Shown: in pieces, positions 12,133-24,375 of the stretch | How the letters are laid out: each line of letters starts with the position of its first letter | Position numbering within the stretch: the stretch's first letter is position 1 | NCBI RefSeq assembly: GCF_001667075.1 | Contig: NZ_LZIL01000003.1 | Coordinates: 107,731-171,730 of the forward strand | DNA from: Mycobacterium sp. 852014-52450_SCH5900713 | Lineage (GTDB): Bacteria; Actinomycetota; Actinomycetes; Mycobacteriales; Mycobacteriaceae | Reading direction: 5' to 3' | DNA: 64,000 nucleotides | The notes under the pieces: model-generated | What the model was told of the DNA's origin: nothing | What the model saw: the letters and a program-made list of their open reading frames with translations, nothing else | The model's database searches: none | Position numbers and translations under genes: made by a program

Positions 12133-13581
12133 TCAGCCCCCGTTTGCCCGGACGCCCTCTTCGACTTTTTTGCCGAGGTCGGGGTCGACGTTGCGCCAGT
12201 ACTCGAACACCCGCGACAGCACCGGCTCCTTCACTCCCTTGGAGACGTGCCCAATGATGTTGTGCGCCAGCCGGTCCCGGGCCTCGTCGTCGAGGACGTC
12301 GCGGACCATGGTGCCGGCCTGTCCCCAGTCGTCGTCCTCGGCGTGCAGCGTGTAGGCGGCACGGACCATGTCGCCGTCGGCGTGCCAGCGCACCTCGGCG
12401 GCGCGGGCCGGGTCGGCGTGCGGGCCGCCGTAGGAGTTGGGCGCATACACGGGGTCGGCGACGTTCGTCATCCGCATCGCGCCGTCCTTTGAATAGCTGT
12501 TCACCTCGACTTTCGGCGTGTTGACGGGGATCTGCCGATAGTTGGTCCCCAGCCTGGCGCGGTGCGCGTCGGAGTAGGAGAACCCGCGGGCCTGCAGCAT
12601 CTTGTCGGGGCTCAGTCCGGTGCCGGGCACGGTGTTGTTCGGCTCGAAGGCCGCCTGCTCGATCTCGGTGTGGTAGTCGATGACGTTGCGGTTCAGCGTC
12701 ATCTTGCCGACGTCGATCAGCGGGTAGTCGCCGTGCGGCCACACTTTGGTCAGGTCGAACGGGTTGAACCGATAGTTGCGGGCCTCCTCGTAGGGCATGA
12801 TCTGCATCTTGAGCGTCCAGCTCGGGTGATCCCCGCCCTCGATTGCCTCGTAGAGGTCGCGCTGGTGGTAGTCGCCGTCCTCGCCGGCCAGCCGGTCGGC
12901 GTCCTCCTGGGTCAGGAAGTCGATGCCCTGGTCGGTGATGAAGTGGTACTTCACCCAGAAGATTTCGCCGGCGGCGTTGATCCAGCTGTAGGTGTGGCTG
13001 CTGTATCCGTTCATGTGCCGCCACGTCTTGGGGATGCCGCGATCACCCATCAGCCAGGTCACCTGATGCGCGGACTCCGGCGAGAGCGTCCAGAAGTCCC
13101 ATTGCATGTTGTGGTCGCGCAAGTTCGTTGCCTGCATGCGCTTTTGGGACCGAATGAAGTGCTGGAACTTCAGCGGGTCGCGCATGAAGAACACCGGCGT
13201 GTTGTTGCCGACCAGGTCGAAATTGCCTTCGCTGGTGTAGAACTTCAGCGCGAAGCCACGCGGGTCGCGCCAGGTGTCCGGGCTGCCGCGCTCGCCCGCG
13301 ACCGTGGAGAACCTGGCGAGCATGTCCGTTTTCGTGCCGGGTTGGAAGACCGCGGCCCTCGTGTACTTGCTGACGTCGTTGGTGACCTCGAAGGTGCCGA
13401 AGCCGCCGCCGCCCTTCGCGTGCGGCTGACGTTCCGGGATGCGCTCCCGGTTGAACTGGGCCATCTGCTCGATCAGGTAATGGTCCTGCAGCAGGATCGG
13501 CCCGTCGGGACCGACGGTCAACGACTGGTCGTCGCTGGGCGCAGCGATGCCGGCATCAGTGGTGGTGAAACGCTCCGTCAT
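12133..13581 (-). CDS. Monofunctional heme catalase
   Basis: A 482-aa small-subunit (clade 3 type) catalase breaking hydrogen peroxide to water and oxygen. The distal histidine is in [17 protein letters not shown], the distal Asn in [15 protein letters not shown], and the proximal heme tyrosine in [17 protein letters not shown]. All are present, so the enzyme should be active. M. tuberculosis has only the KatG catalase-peroxidase and no gene like this here, so it is accessory relative to that genome. It lies 32 bp upstream of the sensor-domain gene on the same strand. Next to the ergothioneine genes it adds to a redox-defence neighbourhood. Confidence 0.95.
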   Translation of the reverse strand: MTERFTTTDAGIAAPSDDQSLTVGPDGPILLQDHYLIEQMAQFNRERIPERQPHAKGGGGFGTFEVTNDVSKYTRAAVFQPGTKTDMLARFSTVAGERGSPDTWRDPRGFALKFYTSEGNFDLVGNNTPVFFMRDPLKFQHFIRSQKRMQATNLRDHNMQWDFWTLSPESAHQVTWLMGDRGIPKTWRHMNGYSSHTYSWINAAGEIFWVKYHFITDQGIDFLTQEDADRLAGEDGDYHQRDLYEAIEGGDHPSWTLKMQIMPYEEARNYRFNPFDLTKVWPHGDYPLIDVGKMTLNRNVIDYHTEIEQAAFEPNNTVPGTGLSPDKMLQARGFSYSDAHRARLGTNYRQIPVNTPKVEVNSYSKDGAMRMTNVADPVYAPNSYGGPHADPARAAEVRWHADGDMVRAAYTLHAEDDDWGQAGTMVRDVLDDEARDRLAHNIIGHVSKGVKEPVLSRVFEYWRNVDPDLGKKVEEGVRANGG

Positions 13582-13699
13582 GTCGCTATCTCCTCGTTTG
13601 CTGGGCTTACTCCAGGCTGTGGCGACGAAAATTCTTGCGCGCCAATAACTATTCTCCGTTTCTGGACCAAGGCAAGAAAAACCTCGGCCGGGCCACCCG

Positions 13700-14164
13700 T
13701 CACGGACGCGGCGCCGGCGGGCTGGGTGTCGCGCTCGCCGGCGGCGGCCCGCCAGGACCGCTCAGACCCGGTCCGCCGGGGCCGCCCGGACCGCCGGGGG
13801 GCATGGGCACGATCAACCCCGGCCCGCCATCACCCCACGGGCCGCCGGCGGGTGCGGGCCCACCGGACCCCCACGGTCCGGGGCCGTATCCCGGTCCCCA
13901 CGGCCCGTTGCCCGGCCCAGGGCCACCCGGGCCTCCGCCCGGTTTGAACATCTGGCCGTGGTGATGGTGGCAGTGGTGGTAATGCCCGAAGACGAAGGCA
14001 CCGGCAAAGAACACGGTGGAGATGATGAAGACGATCCCGGCGACGATGATCACCCACGCCGCAGCCGTGTAGAGCCGCGGCGGTTTCACCCGCTCCGGGG
14101 CAGGCGGCGGCGGTGGGGGTGCAGCTGCGGGCGGGGTCGTCGACGGTTCGGGTGTCTCGCTCAT
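13700..14164 (-). CDS. His-rich, Pro/Gly-rich single-pass membrane protein (154 aa)
   Basis: Start [12 protein letters not shown]. Order: a Pro-rich cytosolic head (residues 1-30), one membrane helix (about 37-58, [21 protein letters not shown]), a His cluster immediately after it ([14 protein letters not shown]), then about 80 residues of Gly-Pro-rich tail ([12 protein letters not shown]). It is a paralogue of the next upstream gene: the same start MSET, the same helix and the same His cluster position. By position these match the proline-rich Rv3705A/Rv3706c pair. The His cluster could bind metal at the membrane face, but no function is established. A longer start at 14212 exists but lacks support. 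Confidence 0.75.
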   Translation of the reverse strand: MSETPEPSTTPPAAAPPPPPPAPERVKPPRLYTAAAWVIIVAGIVFIISTVFFAGAFVFGHYHHCHHHHGQMFKPGGGPGGPGPGNGPWGPGYGPGPWGSGGPAPAGGPWGDGGPGLIVPMPPGGPGGPGGPGLSGPGGPPPASATPSPPAPRP

Positions 14165-14265
14165 TCCTGAATCATGCCCAGCGTCACGACGGGCATAACA
14201 GGTTCGTCCCACAAACTTGCTGTGAATCGAGATCGGGTGGTTAGTTGCCGGTGACGAAACGACAC

Positions 14266-14297
14266 GCAGCCCGGTGCTCTGGCGAGCACCGGGCTGC
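14266..14297 (-). terminator. Strong hairpin terminator after His-rich gene
   Basis: GCAGCCCGGTGCTC (14266-14279) and GAGCACCGGGCTGC (14284-14297) form a perfect 14-bp stem with a 4-nt loop. It lies 25 bp downstream of the stop of the 14322-14699 gene. A T-rich but not poly-T stretch follows on the minus strand. It separates the two His-rich paralogues, so the downstream one needs its own promoter. Confidence 0.75.
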
Positions 14298-14321
14298 TGC
14301 TTGTTTCAGGAGCGGGTCGGA

Positions 14322-14699
14322 CTACGGCGTCCGGGACGGGGCGACCGACGACGGGATCTGGCTGGGCCCGGGGGCGCCGGGGGTCGCCGACGCGGGTCCG
14401 CCCTGCTGGACGCCGGCTTGGCCACCCTGCTGGGCACCCGGGCCACCCGGACCGCCCATGCGGTGCGGATGCATCCACGCCGCGTGGTGCTTGTGGTGGT
14501 GGTGATGACCGCCGTGGTGTCCCAGAGCCATTCCGGTGAAGAAAATGACGGAGACGATGAACACAATTCCGGCGACAATGGCAACCCATGCCGCGGCGAT
14601 AAAGACCCTGGGGGTCTTGTAAAGCGCGGCTGCAGTTGCGGGTGCGGGGGCAGTTGCGGTGGAGGTCCGCGCGGTGGGGGTTTCAGATGTTTCACTCAT
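14322..14699 (-). CDS. His-rich single-pass membrane protein (125 aa), paralogue of 13700-14164
   Basis: Start MSETSETPTART. A Thr/Ala/Pro-rich head is followed by a membrane helix (about residues 33-56, [22 protein letters not shown]). The His cluster GHHGGHHHHHKHH follows, then HPHRMGG and a Gly/Gln/Pro-rich tail. The layout equals that of the downstream neighbour, so the pair arose by tandem duplication. No enzymatic motif is present. Metal binding at the outer membrane face is a guess from the ten-plus histidines. It ends before a strong hairpin at 14266-14297. A 12-bp palindrome 15 nt upstream may be its operator. Confidence 0.75.
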   Translation of the reverse strand: MSETSETPTARTSTATAPAPATAAALYKTPRVFIAAAWVAIVAGIVFIVSVIFFTGMALGHHGGHHHHHKHHAAWMHPHRMGGPGGPGAQQGGQAGVQQGGPASATPGAPGPSQIPSSVAPSRTP

Positions 14700-14714
14700 G
14701 AGACAAATGATGAA

Positions 14715-14726
14715 GGTGTTAACACC
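14715..14726. promoter_or_regulatory. Palindrome GGTGTTAACACC upstream of His-rich gene
   Basis: A perfect 12-bp palindrome 15 nt before the minus-strand start at 14699 and about 230 bp before the TIR gene. It could be a repressor site for the His-rich gene; no regulator is known. Confidence 0.35.
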
Positions 14727-14954
14727 AGTCGCGGCTATGCATCACTTAAGTAGCAGCTGTGAGATGAACAGCCATCTTGCCTGGTAGAACCCCTATCCGG
14801 CGGACCCGCTGGAACCGTGCGCGCACCGCACGCTCTGGGGCCTCCCAATCGCCCACCTGCCCCACCACCGAAGATTTACGCTGCCTGAAACGCCTCGACA
14901 GTGATGTGGCCGCCCGCAGACCGACAAACCGCCGACCCTGCATCAGGAGAAAGC

Positions 14955-16463
14955 ATGACGCTATTCGTCAGTCACTCCAGCCAGGACAAGGCGGCGATCC
15001 AGAATCTCCTGAAGGCGTTGCGGGACGCACGTCAGCACGTGTGGGTCGACGAAACGTTGGGCGGCGGTGACGCATGGTGGCGCACCATCCTCGAGCAAAT
15101 CCGGGGCTGCGACGTGTTCGTCTATGCGCTGTCGAACAACTCGATGGCGTCGAAGCCCTGCCAAGCCGAGTTGCGCTACGCGGAAGCTCTGCGCCGTCCG
15201 ATCCTTCCCGTCCAGGTGGGCCCGGTCGATTCCATGCGGCTCACTCCGCTGGCCGAGACTCAAGTCATCGACTACCGAAATCCGAACGTGGACAGCGGTA
15301 TTCAGTTGATCGAAGCGGTGCACGAATTGAAGGAAAAGCTTGAGCCGCTGCCGTCACCGCTGCCCGAGGAACCGCCGGTGCCCTTCGCCTATCTGATGCG
15401 GCTGGGCAATACCCTTGCCGACCCGGAGCTCAGCGCCCGCCAGCAGGCCGAGTTGGTGTCGGAGCTGAAGGTCGGACTGCACGAGGACGGGGCCGATCCG
15501 GCTGCGCGCCGTGACATCGCCCGATTGCTGGCCAAGCTGCGCGACCGTCCCGACGTCACCTATCAGGCGCGAAACAACATCGATGCCCTGCTCAAGTCGG
15601 TCGACGAAGAACCTTCAACCGAAGCCGCCGCGCCTGTTGCGACGCCCGGCGCGCCGGCGGAACCCGAATCGGGAGCGGTCCCGGCGGCGGGCTCCGACGC
15701 CGCGCCCCCGCACGCTCCCAAGGTCGGCAAGCGACACCGGCCGCGCGCCAGGTTGCTCATCGCCGGCGGCGCGGGTTTGGCCGTCCTGATCGCGATTGTC
15801 GTCGCCGCGGTGGTGCTCCTTCGGCCCAAGCCGGGTCCCGCCACCCTGTCCCTGGAGTCCATCCTGCTGAGCGACGCGGAGATCAACTCCATCGCGGGCA
15901 CCTCCAACATGGCGAAAACCCCCGACAACCAAGGCAAGACGTTCAAGGACGTCAGCAAGGCCGTTGACGTGTCGCCGCGGTGGTGCATGGGCGTGCTCTA
16001 TCCCGGCGCGGACCTGACGTATGAAGACAGCGGAGAAAAGGAACTCGACTGGGCGGCGCTGGAGGACTCGGGTGGCTGGGTCCGGGCAGGCGAGGGCAAT
16101 CATCACTTCGTCGACCAAGCCGTGGCGGCCTTTCCGACCAGAGATCAGGCCCTGGACTTCGTGCGGCGCTCGGCGAACGAATGGGCGGCCTGCGATGGGA
16201 AGACGGTGACCGCGACCTACCTCGACAACGGCCGCGCATACACGTGGATCCTGGACAACCTCACCGGGCATGCCCCGCAGATCACTCAGATGTACAGACA
16301 ACAGGGCGAACGTCCCAGCTACGCGTGCCAGCGGGTGTTGCAGGCGGCGTCCAGTTATGTGATCGACGTCAAGGTGTGCGGAGACCACATCACCGATCAG
16401 GGCAGCGTGATCGCCGCGAAAATGGCCGTCAAGGTGCCGAAGTCCGCGGGGCCGAAGTTCTAA
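14955..16463 (+). CDS. TIR domain - transmembrane - PknH-type sensor protein
   Basis: A 502-aa protein starting at ATG 14955, with AGGAGA 4 nt upstream. Residues 1-125 form a TIR domain (LFVSHSSQDKAAIQNLLKAL, VWVDETLGGGDAWW, GCDVFVYALSNNSMASKPC). Glu72 in the SKPCQAEL stretch sits where TIR NADases keep their catalytic glutamate. A helical linker (about 135-215) and an Ala/Pro-rich spacer lead to one membrane helix at 267-289, then a PknH-C-like sensor domain outside with four cysteines (RWCMG, WAACDG, SYACQR, VKVCGD). The chain thus places a potential NAD-cleaving domain inside under an external sensor. It ends 14 bp from the convergent RCK-RyR gene. M. tuberculosis has neither gene between Rv3706c and Rv3707c. 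Enzyme activity is inferred, not shown. Confidence 0.85.
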   Translation: MTLFVSHSSQDKAAIQNLLKALRDARQHVWVDETLGGGDAWWRTILEQIRGCDVFVYALSNNSMASKPCQAELRYAEALRRPILPVQVGPVDSMRLTPLAETQVIDYRNPNVDSGIQLIEAVHELKEKLEPLPSPLPEEPPVPFAYLMRLGNTLADPELSARQQAELVSELKVGLHEDGADPAARRDIARLLAKLRDRPDVTYQARNNIDALLKSVDEEPSTEAAAPVATPGAPAEPESGAVPAAGSDAAPPHAPKVGKRHRPRARLLIAGGAGLAVLIAIVVAAVVLLRPKPGPATLSLESILLSDAEINSIAGTSNMAKTPDNQGKTFKDVSKAVDVSPRWCMGVLYPGADLTYEDSGEKELDWAALEDSGGWVRAGEGNHHFVDQAVAAFPTRDQALDFVRRSANEWAACDGKTVTATYLDNGRAYTWILDNLTGHAPQITQMYRQQGERPSYACQRVLQAASSYVIDVKVCGDHITDQGSVIAAKMAVKVPKSAGPKF

Positions 16464-16477
16464 GTGGCGGCCGTTTC

Positions 16478-18211
16478 TCACTTCTGCCGGGTGCGGATCA
16501 CCTGCAGGCCGGCCGAGGCAAGGAGGGCGGGGATCTCCCGCACGAACACGCGGTCGTAGTCGGCGACCTCGTCGGGCAGGTCCGAGAAGGGCACCAGATA
16601 CGGGGTCCTCTTGTTTTCGATGTCCTTCTCACCCAAAGACCAGCCGTCGGCGAGGCGCTCGGCCATCCAGCGGTCGTGTTCGGCGACCGCGAGCGTCTCG
16701 ACCTCGTCGGTGCCGAACACGAATTCCGATGCGTCCCAGTCCCGCAAGGGCGCAAGGTCACAACCGATGTTGCGCAGCTTGACCCCAATGTGGCGCGCCT
16801 GCGCGCGGCTGGAATCTTTGCGTGATTCATCGAGCTCGGACCATGGCGGCGCAGGCTTGCCGGACGCGAGTTGTTCGGCGCACCAGCGACGGTGGATCGC
16901 ATGGGCGATGGCCTCATACGAACCGCCGCGAGTGAGTTCGACCGTGCAGGTTCGTTCGAGGGTCGGGAAGACATCGATGTCGGGTCCGCCGGAGCTGCCG
17001 GCCTCGTCGAGGAGGCGGGCAACCCCGCGCGACCGGGCCAGCGCGACGACCAAGGGGACGGCCGCGTCCAGTTCATGCCTCAGCTGCAATGCCAACTCGA
17101 CGGATTGCTCGTCGTTGTCGGCGGTCACGTAGGCGCGGGCCAGCGGGGGCGCTCCCGCATCGGCGTGATAGGAGCGCAGCCGGTGGATGTTGCTGACAGC
17201 CGCGGGCAGCGTGATGAAGCTGCACACCTGCTCGAGGGCGGGATAGTGGCCGAGGAGCAACTTCACCCGGCGGTCGGCCTGGTTGTCGACGACGGTGACC
17301 ACCAGCGCGGCGGTGTTGTCGCCGCGGTGGTCATACCAATCCCGGGCCGCGTGGTACACCACCCAGGCGCCCAGCTCATCGAGGCCGGCGATGAGGATGT
17401 GCGGGCGGTCGCGCCCGGTGTCGACGGGAAACTCGTCGAGCAGCAATCGCGCGCCGATCTCGTCGGTGTTGAAGAAGTCCAGCGCCGAGGCCGCATCGGC
17501 GCGCTCGGCCTCCCGGATCCTCAGCAGCGCGCACAGCTCCGGGTCCCCGATCTGGGCCAGACAGGTCAGCACATTGCCGGAACGACCACCCGCAAGCGCG
17601 CTGGCAACGGCGACGATCTCGGTGTTGACCGCATCGTTCGGACACAGCGCGAGCAGCCGCGATGCGCGCCGGACGCCGGCCGCCTGCAGGGTTCGTTCCT
17701 GCTGAGCATCGCCGACGATCACCGGCACACCCCAGCCGTGGCACAGCTGCATGTTCGGATTTGCCGCGTCCGAGTCGATGACAACCACCCGATCCCCCGC
17801 CTCGCGGAGATGGTGCAGAAATGCGCTGCCCACATCTCCCAGCCCGCAGACGACCACGTGACCGCTCATCAGCGGTATGCGCATCTGTTGCACCCGGTCG
17901 CGGAACAGCGACGCCAAGCCGCTGAGCCCCGCGAAGCCGGCGACGAGCGGGGCCAGGAAGCGGGCGATATCCAGCGTGACAGGCAGGTGATCGTCGACCG
18001 GGGTCGACGCCGTGAACAGCTTGAAGCTCCAGAAGACGATGTCGCTCGGTTCAGGATGATGCTTCCACAACTGCCAGAACCCGATATTGCCCAGAACGAG
18101 CGCCGCGACGCCCACCCCGGCGAGCACGTGCCAGCGGTAGTCGGCCAATAACAGTGCGAGCGATCGCAGAGAATTCGGCACAGAGCGCCGAGCACCACGA
18201 CTGCCATTCAC
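16478..18211 (-). CDS. 2TM channel-like protein with RCK (TrkA-N) domains and C-terminal RyR domain
   Basis: A 577-aa protein, start GTG 18211. Two hydrophobic helices (about residues 28-49 and 80-103) flank a short loop (DIVFWSFKLFTAST) in the position of a K+ channel pore. The TVGYG filter is absent. An RCK/TrkA-N Rossmann domain follows (HVVVCGLGDVGSAFLHHL, G123-L-G-D-V-G128, acidic strand end VVIDSD). A second RCK-like half comes next (HILIAGLDELGAWVVYHAA). The last 80 residues are an RyR-type domain: VAEHDRWMAERLADGW, then KRTPYLVPFSDLPDEVADYDR. RCK domains bind nucleotides such as NAD(H) or ADP and gate ion transport; RyR-repeat domains occur in bacteria fused to such modules. It converges with the TIR gene, so joint action is plausible but unproven. 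Confidence 0.8.
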   Translation of the reverse strand: MNGSRGARRSVPNSLRSLALLLADYRWHVLAGVGVAALVLGNIGFWQLWKHHPEPSDIVFWSFKLFTASTPVDDHLPVTLDIARFLAPLVAGFAGLSGLASLFRDRVQQMRIPLMSGHVVVCGLGDVGSAFLHHLREAGDRVVVIDSDAANPNMQLCHGWGVPVIVGDAQQERTLQAAGVRRASRLLALCPNDAVNTEIVAVASALAGGRSGNVLTCLAQIGDPELCALLRIREAERADAASALDFFNTDEIGARLLLDEFPVDTGRDRPHILIAGLDELGAWVVYHAARDWYDHRGDNTAALVVTVVDNQADRRVKLLLGHYPALEQVCSFITLPAAVSNIHRLRSYHADAGAPPLARAYVTADNDEQSVELALQLRHELDAAVPLVVALARSRGVARLLDEAGSSGGPDIDVFPTLERTCTVELTRGGSYEAIAHAIHRRWCAEQLASGKPAPPWSELDESRKDSSRAQARHIGVKLRNIGCDLAPLRDWDASEFVFGTDEVETLAVAEHDRWMAERLADGWSLGEKDIENKRTPYLVPFSDLPDEVADYDRVFVREIPALLASAGLQVIRTRQK

Positions 18212-18257
18212 GCCAATATCGTTTCACCGCTGGTCAGCGGTGTCTGGCATATTGGCG
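18211..18257. promoter_or_regulatory. Nested inverted repeats at the start of the RCK-RyR gene
   Basis: An outer pair CGCCAATAT (18211-18219) / ATATTGGCG (18249-18257) encloses an inner pair CACCGCTG (18225-18232) / CAGCGGTG (18235-18242). Both are perfect. The structure fills most of the 66-bp gap between the DUF4185 gene and the RCK-RyR start codon and touches that codon. It may be a terminator for the asd operon, an operator, or a 5'-UTR hairpin hiding the start. Confidence 0.5.
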
Positions 18258-18277
18258 CGGCGGGGGGCGACTTCTCG

Positions 18278-19420
18278 CTAGCCCGGCTTGAACGGGTTGA
18301 CGGCGAACTGGATCACCCGATACGGCGCGGCCACGCGCGCGCGTGTGTCCCACTGGCTGACGAAGATTCGCAGCTCGTCGAGCGTCGAGCCGGGCGAGAT
18401 GTAGCCGCCGTACGGTTGCGCGAGCCGGTTGTCGTAGGGCGGCGGCAGGCTTTCCGCCGGCTCGGGCCACTCGTCGTGCTGCACCACCGTGGTCACCGGC
18501 GCATCGCCCAGCGACGTCGGATCGTCGGCCACGCGGACCTCCATGTTGCCGGTTACCGCGTTGAAGTACGACAGCACGGCCTTCCCATCGATTTGCCGCA
18601 CGCACATCTCGCCCGCCGCATCTGGCCATAGCGGGGTGGGGACCTTCCCCCAGCCGCCGTTGGGTCCGGCCGCCCAGCCCTGCCAACGGGACCGGTCGGT
18701 AAACGTTTGCGGGGTGGCCCGATACAGCACGACGGGATCCCTGCGGGTGAAGCTGTCGGCCACGATGTACACCCAGCCGGTGGGCGAGTCCGGCGTCGGG
18801 ATCGGGTCGTAGTAGCCGCTGATCTGTGTCTGCGAGCCGCCCTGGTATGACGCCGTTCGCCGCGACCCGGCGATGGTCTGCCACCCAGCCCGTGCGGGCT
18901 CGGCAGTGACGAGCCGGGAGCTCTGTGGCTCCAGGTTTTTCGTCGTCGTCACCATCATGTAGTTGCGCCGATTGATCTGCACCACGCCCGCGGGCAGCTG
19001 CGAGGTGCCCGGCGGGGCGGGATCGGCCAGCAGCGGTTTGCTGACCCCGGTCACGCCGGTGTAGCGCACGCCGGCCGGGTCGTCGACGGAGGCGGTGTCC
19101 ACGTGCAGCGCCACCGGCGCGTACCAGCCGCCGAACCCGACGCCTTGGCCGGCGAAGCTGTCGCCGCAGACCTGCAGCAGCTCGGTGGGGAACTCGACGA
19201 ACTCACAGAGGTCGGTCGCGCCGATGCCGTAGTCGCCGGTCGGGGTGCCGGTGCCGGCCGTAGGGCCGAGCCGCAGCACCTGGCCGGGCGCCAGCGGCTG
19301 CACGATTGGTTCGGGGACCGGCGCCGGCGGGTCGGCGTGCGCGGCCCAAAACCATTGCAGCACAAACAGGATCAGTGCAAGCGAGCACCCCGAGACCAGT
19401 CGGGCGTGGGCGGTGCTCAC
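18278..19420 (-). CDS. Exported DUF4185 protein
   Basis: A 380-aa protein starting at GTG 19420. An N-terminal signal/anchor (about residues 9-30, SGCSLALILFVLQWFWAAHA) precedes a Pro-rich linker and a DUF4185 domain. That domain is a predicted five-bladed beta-propeller with a glycosidase-like fold (VCGDSFAGQGVGFGGWY, GWVYIVADSFTR, VLYRATPQTFTD, YGGYISPGSTLDELRIFVSQW). By position it is Rv3707c. It starts 7 bp after the asd stop, so it is probably the third gene of an ask-asd operon, though nothing in it points to lysine metabolism. No catalytic residue can be assigned. Starts further upstream would overlap asd. Confidence 0.85.
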   Translation of the reverse strand: MSTAHARLVSGCSLALILFVLQWFWAAHADPPAPVPEPIVQPLAPGQVLRLGPTAGTGTPTGDYGIGATDLCEFVEFPTELLQVCGDSFAGQGVGFGGWYAPVALHVDTASVDDPAGVRYTGVTGVSKPLLADPAPPGTSQLPAGVVQINRRNYMMVTTTKNLEPQSSRLVTAEPARAGWQTIAGSRRTASYQGGSQTQISGYYDPIPTPDSPTGWVYIVADSFTRRDPVVLYRATPQTFTDRSRWQGWAAGPNGGWGKVPTPLWPDAAGEMCVRQIDGKAVLSYFNAVTGNMEVRVADDPTSLGDAPVTTVVQHDEWPEPAESLPPPYDNRLAQPYGGYISPGSTLDELRIFVSQWDTRARVAAPYRVIQFAVNPFKPG

Positions 19421-19427
19421 CCGCCTA

Positions 19428-21728
<2,301 letters not shown>

Positions 21729-21871
21729 TACTTTTCCCGCCCTTCCGGCACGATTTAAGCCCACAACAGAATACGTGGCTGCGCATAACGGTTTACGCAG
21801 CGTTGCTAAGCACCGCAGCCTGCGGTTTTGAGCGAGTTTTAGCGCAATTTTCTCCGCGACGCCAATCGCGG

Positions 21872-23800
<1,929 letters not shown>

Positions 23801-24003
23801 GGCCGATCGCAAGCGCGGTGCTGACGCCGGGCGCAGCGGGTCGGCCCACAGCCCCGGGCCGATCGCAAGCGCGGTGCTGACGCCGGGCGCAGCGGGTCGG
23901 CCCACAGCCCCGGGCCGATCGCAAGCGCGGCGCTAACGCCGGGCGCCGCGGGTCGGCCAAAGCCCCAGGCGGACGCCGCGGGTCGGCCCCAAAGCCCTAG
24001 GCG
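23801..24003. repeat. 56-bp tandem repeat array behind leuA
   Basis: Units start at GATCGCAAGCGCGG: 23805, 23861 and 23917, period 56. The first two 56-bp units are identical, the third diverges and is shortened, and a partial fourth holds only the GCGGGTCGG half (about 23970-24003). The array starts directly after the leuA stop. Single related units occur at 9921-9981 and, inverted, at 26124-26163. It resembles mycobacterial interspersed repetitive units and is a likely VNTR locus. The 300-bp gap 23801-24100 contains this array and a hairpin, no gene. Confidence 0.85.
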
Positions 24004-24038
24004 GGCCCCGCCGCCACAGCGCTGTGGCGGAAGGGCCC
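24003..24038. terminator. Palindromic hairpin between leuA array and DUF6131 gene
   Basis: CCGCCACAGCGCTGTGGCGG (24011-24030) is a perfect 20-bp palindrome, flanked by GGGCCC on both sides (24003-24008 and 24033-24038) which extend the stem. It sits between convergent leuA and the DUF6131 gene and can stop both. No U-tract is present. Confidence 0.6.
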
Positions 24039-24100
24039 GTCAATGGCCTCGCGTGTCGCCGCCGGCCTAGGGTCGCGAAGCCGGTTAGCGCTTTCGCCGT

Positions 24101-24256
24101 TCAGAAATAGTGTCGGCGGCCGGCGACGGGGCGTCCGACGTTGCCCAGGACCGCCAGGATCGCGCCGATGACCAACAGGATGATCCCGATCGTCCACAGG
24201 ATCGAGATCTTGAGCAGGAATCCTGCGACCAGCAGGACGATGCCGAGAATGATCAT
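24101..24256 (-). CDS. DUF6131-type two-helix mini-protein (51 aa)
   Basis: Start ATG 24256, stop TGA at 24101. MIILGIVLLVAGFLL and WTIGIILLVIGAILAVLG form two hydrophobic helices separated by KISIL, followed by the tail NVGRPVAGRRHYF. The GxPxxGRRHxF ending and length match the short actinobacterial DUF6131 membrane proteins. GGAGGGGAAGG upstream on the minus strand is a good ribosome site. The function is unknown. It is divergent from the LuxR gene across a 119-bp gap containing a palindrome, so the two may share control. Confidence 0.75.
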   Translation of the reverse strand: MIILGIVLLVAGFLLKISILWTIGIILLVIGAILAVLGNVGRPVAGRRHYF

Positions 24257-24327
24257 GATGAGCCTTCCCCTCCGGATGCGTGACTACCTCGTGCGGCCGG
24301 TTGCCCGGCACCGACTTCAGTCGACCA

Positions 24328-24338
24328 CCCCTAAGGGG
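24328..24338. promoter_or_regulatory. Palindrome CCCCTAAGGGG in the DUF6131/LuxR divergent region
   Basis: An 11-bp palindrome with central TAA, inside a wider ACCACCCC...GGGGGGTACC context. It lies 25 bp before the -10 box of the LuxR gene. A second related ACCCCTAGGT element follows at about 24349-24358. Similar C-run/G-run palindromes serve copper sensors of the CsoR/RicR type, but the match here is loose. Confidence 0.3.
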
Positions 24339-24362
24339 GGTACCAATACACCCCTAGGTAGG

Positions 24363-24368
24363 TAATCT
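24363..24368 (+). promoter_or_regulatory. -10 box TAATCT of the LuxR gene, leaderless
   Basis: TAATCT ends 7 nt before the ATG at 24376. There is no ribosome site between. The spacing implies transcription from the start codon. Confidence 0.5.
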
Positions 24369-24375
24369 TCCCGGC

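Noticed and set aside
14901..14954. Upstream in-frame start for the TIR protein at 14901
   Set aside because: It adds 18 unconserved residues before MTLFVSHSS; the ATG at 14955 has AGGAGA upstream and begins at the first TIR strand.
23801..24003. Regularly spaced repeats that could be taken for a CRISPR array
   Set aside because: The 56-bp units are tandem with no unique spacers, two are fully identical, and no cas gene is nearby. It is a VNTR-type repeat.
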